This document shows, in pieces, positions 59,346 through 64,000 of a stretch of 64,000 nucleotides of DNA. This stretch comes from Ascidia mentula. Lineage: Eukaryota; Chordata; Ascidiacea; Phlebobranchia; Ascidiidae. A program made the position numbers and the translations under genes. Positions within the stretch are counted from its first letter, which is position 1. Each line of letters opens with the position of its first letter. Below the pieces are notes generated by a model. The model saw nothing but the letters and a program-made list of their open reading frames with translations, had not been told where the DNA came from and made no database searches. The DNA is taken from NCBI GenBank assembly GCA_947561715.1, contig OX387197.1, forward strand, positions 3,849,001 to 3,913,000. Reading direction: 5' to 3'.

Positions 59346-59449
59346 AAAAAACCCTTAGTTAGTTATTAAATAAGTACGAAAAATAGCAGCGCTTGTAAAA
59401 TTATTGGACGCAACTCGAGACGACATTTGTTATCGCTACAAAAAAATTT

Positions 59450-62400
59450 CGGTTATCTTAAACTCGGCTTTTCCTTTGCCAGCAAACTGGAAATAACACA
59501 CAACACAATGACAAATTTGGCTTTCGTGACATAGAGAGGTCTGAGACAAAATGGCCGCGCCAGACAGCCGTGTGAAACAACGTTGTACAACATTCATTGA
59601 AGGCAAAGCACACTGGCGTTGACATGGTCAGACTTGGGCCAACGCCGGTCGCCATCAAACTGGAAATAACACACAACACAATGACCAATTTGGCTTTCGT
59701 GACATAGCAATATGGCCTTTAAGCATCAATTAGTTTAGTTAATTATGAATTTGTTGCAGTACCGTCCGAATCCGGACAACCCAAAGGTGGTTGCTGAACC
59801 GCCTATCCGAGTGGTAGCGCTTAGTTTAGGCATAGAGTTCCCAGGTGAACCTCACTTTAGAGTTTAGGGTCCTTGACCTTTAAAAGGCATTAGCCTTGAG
59901 GCTAGAATTTGGTAATCTCCTTTCTTCTGGTTTCGAACTAATCAATCTTCCAATTTGTACATACAATTTTATTCTTACCAAGTGCCAGTATGAAGACACA
60001 AGGCAGGCAATGTTAACTTCAATCTTTTTCACATAAGCAGTTTACTTGGCAAACGATAGAGTATAGAATAGAATGCCAGGCACAGCACTTGCAAACGCAA
60101 ACGATGGTCAGAGACAAAATGGCCGCGCCAGACAGCCGTATGAAACAACGTTGTACAACATACATTAAAGGCAAAGCACACTGGCGTTGACATGGTCAGA
60201 TTTGGGCCAACGCCAGTCGCCATCAAACTGGAAATAACACACAACACAATGACCAATTTGGCTTTCGTGACATAGCAATATGACCTTTATGCATCAATTA
60301 GTTTTGTTAATTATGGATTTGTTGCAGTACCGTCCGAATCTGGACAACCCAAAGGTGGTTGCTGAACCGCCTATCCGAGTGGTAGCGTTTAGTTTAGGCA
60401 TAGAGTTCCTAGGTGAACCTCACTTTAGAGTTTAGGGTGCTTGAACTTTAAAAGGCATCAGCCTTGAGGCTAGAATTTGGCAATCTCCTTTCTTCTGGTT
60501 TCGAACTAATCAATCTTCCAATTTGTACATACAATTTTATTCTTACCAAGTGCCAGTATGAAGACACAAGGCAGGCAATGTTAACTTCAATCCTTTTCAC
60601 ATAAGCAGTTTACTTGGCAAACGATAGAGTATAGAATAGAATGCCAGGCACAGCACTTGGAAACGCAAACGATGGTCAGAGACAAAATGGCCGCGCCAGA
60701 CAGCCGTGTGAATCAACGTTGTACAACATACATTGAAGGCAAAGCACACTGGCGTTGACATGGTCAGACTTGGGCCAACGCCAGTCTCCATCAAACTGGA
60801 AATAACACACAACACAATGACCAATTTGGCTTTCGTGACATAGCAATATGACCTTTATACATTAATAGGTTTTGGTAATTATGAATTTGTTGCAGTACCG
60901 TCCGAATCCGGACAACCCAAAGGTGGTTGCTGAACCGCCTATCCGAGTGGTAGCGTTTAGTTTAGGTATAGAGTTCCCAGGTGAACCTCACTTTAGAGTT
61001 TAGGGTTCTTGACCTTTAAAAGGCATTAGCCTTGAGGCTAGAATTTGGCAATCTCCTTTCTTCTGGTTTCGAACTAATCAATCTTCCAATTTGTATTTAC
61101 AGTTTTATTCTTACCAAGTGCCAACATGAAGACACAAGGCAGGCAATGTTAACTTCAATCCTTTTCACATAAGCAGTTTACTTGGCAAACGATAGAGTAT
61201 AGTATAGTATAGAATGCCAGGCACAGCACTTGCAAACGCAAACGATGGTCAGACAAAATGGCCGCGCCAGACAGCCGTATGAAACAACGTTGTACAACAT
61301 ACATTGAAGGCAAAGCACACTGGCGTTGACATGGTCAGACTTGGGCCAACGCCAGTCGCCATCAAACTGGAAATAACACACAACACAATGACCAATTTGG
61401 CTTTCGTGACATAGCAATGTGACCTTTTTGCATCAATTAGTTTTGTTAATTATGAATTTGTTGCAGTACCGTCCGAATCCGGACAACCCAAAGGTGGTTG
61501 CTGAACCGCCTATCCGAGTGGTAGCGTTTAGTTTAGGCATAGAGTTCCTAGGTGAACCTCACTTTAGAGTTTAAGGTCCTTGACCTTTAAAAGGCATTAG
61601 CCTTGAGGCTAGAATTTGGCAATCTCCTTTCTTCTGGTTTCGAACTAATCAATCTTCCAATTTGTACATACAATTTTATTCTTACCAAGTGCCAGTATGA
61701 AGACACAAGGCAGGCAATGTTAACTTCAATCCTTTTCACATAAGCAGTTTACTTGGCAAACGATAGAGTATAGAATAGAATTCCAGGCACAGCACTTGCA
61801 AACGCAAACGATGGTCAGAGACAAAATGGCCGCGCCAGACAGCCGTGTGAAACAACGTTGTACAACATACATTGAAAGCAAAGCACACTGGCGTTGACAT
61901 GGTCAGACTTGGGCCAACGCCAGTCGCCATCAAACTGGAAATAACACACAACACAATGACCAATTTGGCTTTCGTGGCGTAGCAATATGACCTTTTTGCA
62001 TCAATTAGTTTTGTTAATTATGAATTTGTTGCAGTACCGTCCGAATCCGGACAACCCAAAGGTGGTTGCTGAACCGCCTATCCGAGTGGTAGCGTTTAGT
62101 TTAGGTATAGAGTTCCCAGGTGAACCTCACTTTAGAGTTTAGGGTTCTTGACCTTTAAAAGGCATTAGCCTTGAGGCTAGAATTTGGCAATCTCCTTTCT
62201 TCTGGTTTCGAACTAATCAATCTTCCAATTTGTATTTACAGTTTTATTCTTACCAAGTGCCAACATGAAGACACAAGGCAGGCAATGTTAACTTCAATCC
62301 TTTTCACATAAGCAGTTTACTTGGCAAACGATAGAGTATAGTATAGTATAGAATGCCAGGCACAGCACTTGCAAACGCAAACGATGGTCAGACAAAATGG

Positions 62401-64000
62401 CCGCGCCAGACAGCCGTATGAAACAACGTTGTACAACATACATTGAAGGCAAAGCACACTGGCGTTGACATGGTCAGACTTGGGCCAACGCCAGTCGCCA
62501 TCAAACTGGAAATAACACACAACACAATGACCAATTTGGCTTTCGTGACATAGCAATGTGACCTTTTTGCATCAATTAGTTTTGTTAATTATGAATTTGT
62601 TGCAGTACCGTCCGAATCCGGACAACCCAAAGGTGGTTGCTGAACCGCCTATCCGAGTGGTAGCGTTTAGTTTAGGCATAGAGTTCCTAGGTGAACCTCA
62701 CTTTAGAGTTTAAGGTCCTTGACCTTTAAAAGGCATTAGCCTTGAGGCTAGAATTTGGCAATCTCCTTTCTTCTGGTTTCGAACTAATCAATCTTCCAAT
62801 TTGTACATACAATTTTATTCTTACCAAGTGCCAGTATGAAGACACAAGGCAGGCAATGTTAACTTCAATCCTTTTCACATAAGCAGTTTACTTGGCAAAC
62901 GATAGAGTATAGAATAGAATTCCAGGCACAGCACTTGCAAACGCAAACGATGGTCAGAGACAAAATGGCCGCGCCAGACAGCCGTGTGAAACAACGTTGT
63001 ACAACATACATTGAAAGCAAAGCACACTGGCGTTGACATGGTCAGACTTGGGCCAACGCCAGTCGCCATCAAACTGGAAATAACACACAACACAATGACC
63101 AATTTGGCTTTCGTGGCGTAGCAATATGACCTTTTTGCATCAATTAGTTTTGTTAATTATGAATTTGTTGCAGTACCGTCCGAATCCGGACAACCCAAAG
63201 GTGGTTGCTGAACCGCCTATCCGAGTGGTAGCGTTTAGTTTAGGCATAGAGTTCCTAGGTGAACCTCACTTTAGAGTTTAGGGTGCTTGAACTTTAAAAG
63301 GCATCAGCCTTGAGGCTAGAATTTGGCAATCTCCTTTCTTCTGGTTTCGAACTAATCATGTAACAGCGAAAAGTTGCCCCTTAACGTTTATTTCATATTT
63401 TTTGCCAATAGAAATCTTGCATGTTTTAACACAAGATTTAAACGATCCGTTTGGCCCGTCGTATGTGTCAAACTAGTAACAATTTGTATCTGTTTTAAGT
63501 AGCAATAATCCTTATTATTTTCTATTTGAATTAAAGGAATTAGGAGTTAAATTAACCGAACAATTTATAACACGCGGTGAAGTTTCTTAAAGTCACAAGT
63601 ATTCGGTGAGTGTTTACAATGGCGTCTCATTGCTTCAGTTAGTAACTCTTTTTCTGTTTCTTGTGGAAAACGCATGTATGCATATGTATCTACACATGTA
63701 TCTGTGCTCTCAAGTCGATCAATATATCCTTGATGATAGTACATGTTGTTTGAGATTCTTATAGTTGACTAGTTTTCGCCGCCAAGACAGCAGTGAATAT
63801 GCTGTTAAACACAGTGACTGTTTTAAACAAAAATACGGCAGTCACAAATCAATCTTCCAATTTGTATTTACAATTTTATTCTTACCAAGTGCCAACATGA
63901 AGACACAAGGCAGGCAATGTTAACTTCAATCCTTTTCACATAAGCAGTTTACTTGGCAAACGATAAAGTATAGAATAGAATTCCAGGCACAGCACTTGCA
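59450..64000 (+). repeat. Satellite-like tandem array, units about 558-581 bp
   Basis: At least seven units, with equivalent points at 59458, 60029, 60597, 61178, 61736, 62317 and 62875, and a further partial one at the window end. Units from 61178 on repeat as 1139 bp dimers that are almost identical. Each unit keeps a minus-strand frame of about 75 codons (VLCVISSLMATGVGPSLTM) that looks like a by-product of recent amplification. The array runs past the end of the window. Confidence 0.92.
63359..63846. mobile_element. Probable solo LTR (488 bp) inserted in the satellite array
   Basis: The insert starts TGTAAC and ends GTCACA (TG...CA, with imperfect 6 bp terminal inverted repeats). It is bounded by AATCA on both sides (63354-63358 and 63847-63851), present only once at the same point in intact units. 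A 5 bp target duplication with TG/CA ends is typical of LTR retrotransposons. Confidence 0.7.

Noticed and set aside
59790-59860. tRNA-like box A (TATCCGAGTGGTAGCG) in the satellite unit
   Set aside because: No matching box B or cloverleaf could be built from the following sequence.
60029-63102. Repeated 75-codon minus-strand frames in the satellite as a gene family
   Set aside because: They simply follow the tandem unit, lack start context and domains, and differ by frame-shifting length variants.

Overview
The window is nuclear DNA of an animal. Genes are split by short introns with consensus GT-AG junctions, the background is AT-rich, and the proteins are metazoan (DNMT1, BTB-BACK-Kelch, macrodomain-PARP, CUB-ZP, LCCL, pentraxin, BAF). 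Small introns, compact genes and this protein set fit an invertebrate deuterostome, most likely an ascidian tunicate. That placement is inference. No bacterial features are present.

Layout. 0-2.7 kb (+): 3' part of a PARP14-like macrodomain/WWE/ART gene. 3.3-7.2 kb (-): a membrane protein with signal peptide, CUB and ZP domains, a furin-like site and a TM helix. 9.3-11.8 kb (-): a secreted LCCL-LCCL-EGF-pentraxin protein. 16.3-17.2 and 22.2-23.4 kb (-): two BAF (barrier-to-autointegration factor)-like genes, with a relic copy at 20.7 kb. 17.7-35 kb is otherwise repeats: copies of a long dispersed element, tRNA-like SINEs, MITE-like inverted repeats, a 1.85 kb tandem duplication and a segmental duplication. 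35.1-36.9 kb (-): a C3orf33 homologue, head to head with 37.3-43.25 kb (+), a complete dnmt1 in ten exons. 44.4-48.95 kb (-): a BTB-BACK-Kelch gene with two homologous, phase-compatible exons for the first half of the BTB domain. 50.5-51.5 kb: three 360 bp tandem repeats. 53.1-53.8 kb (-): a protein with two BAF domains in one chain. 54.1-57.1 kb (-): another BAF-like gene. 59.4-64 kb: a satellite-like array of about 570 bp units with a 1139 bp higher-order period, interrupted by a probable solo LTR.

Exon structures were worked out by hand. For the CUB-ZP, LCCL-pentraxin, C3orf33, dnmt1, PARP and three BAF-like genes, splice phases close exactly apart from one junction in the CUB-ZP gene. The most notable points are the BAF-like family (four genes, five domains, a conserved 111-nt helix-hairpin-helix exon in three genes, one fused dimer), the candidate mutually exclusive BTB exons, the short dnmt1 N-terminus with a PCNA-binding box assembled across intron 1, a consensus E2F site in the C3orf33/dnmt1 intergenic region, and a duplicated 30 bp ETS/CCAAT/AP-1-like block at the CUB-ZP gene.
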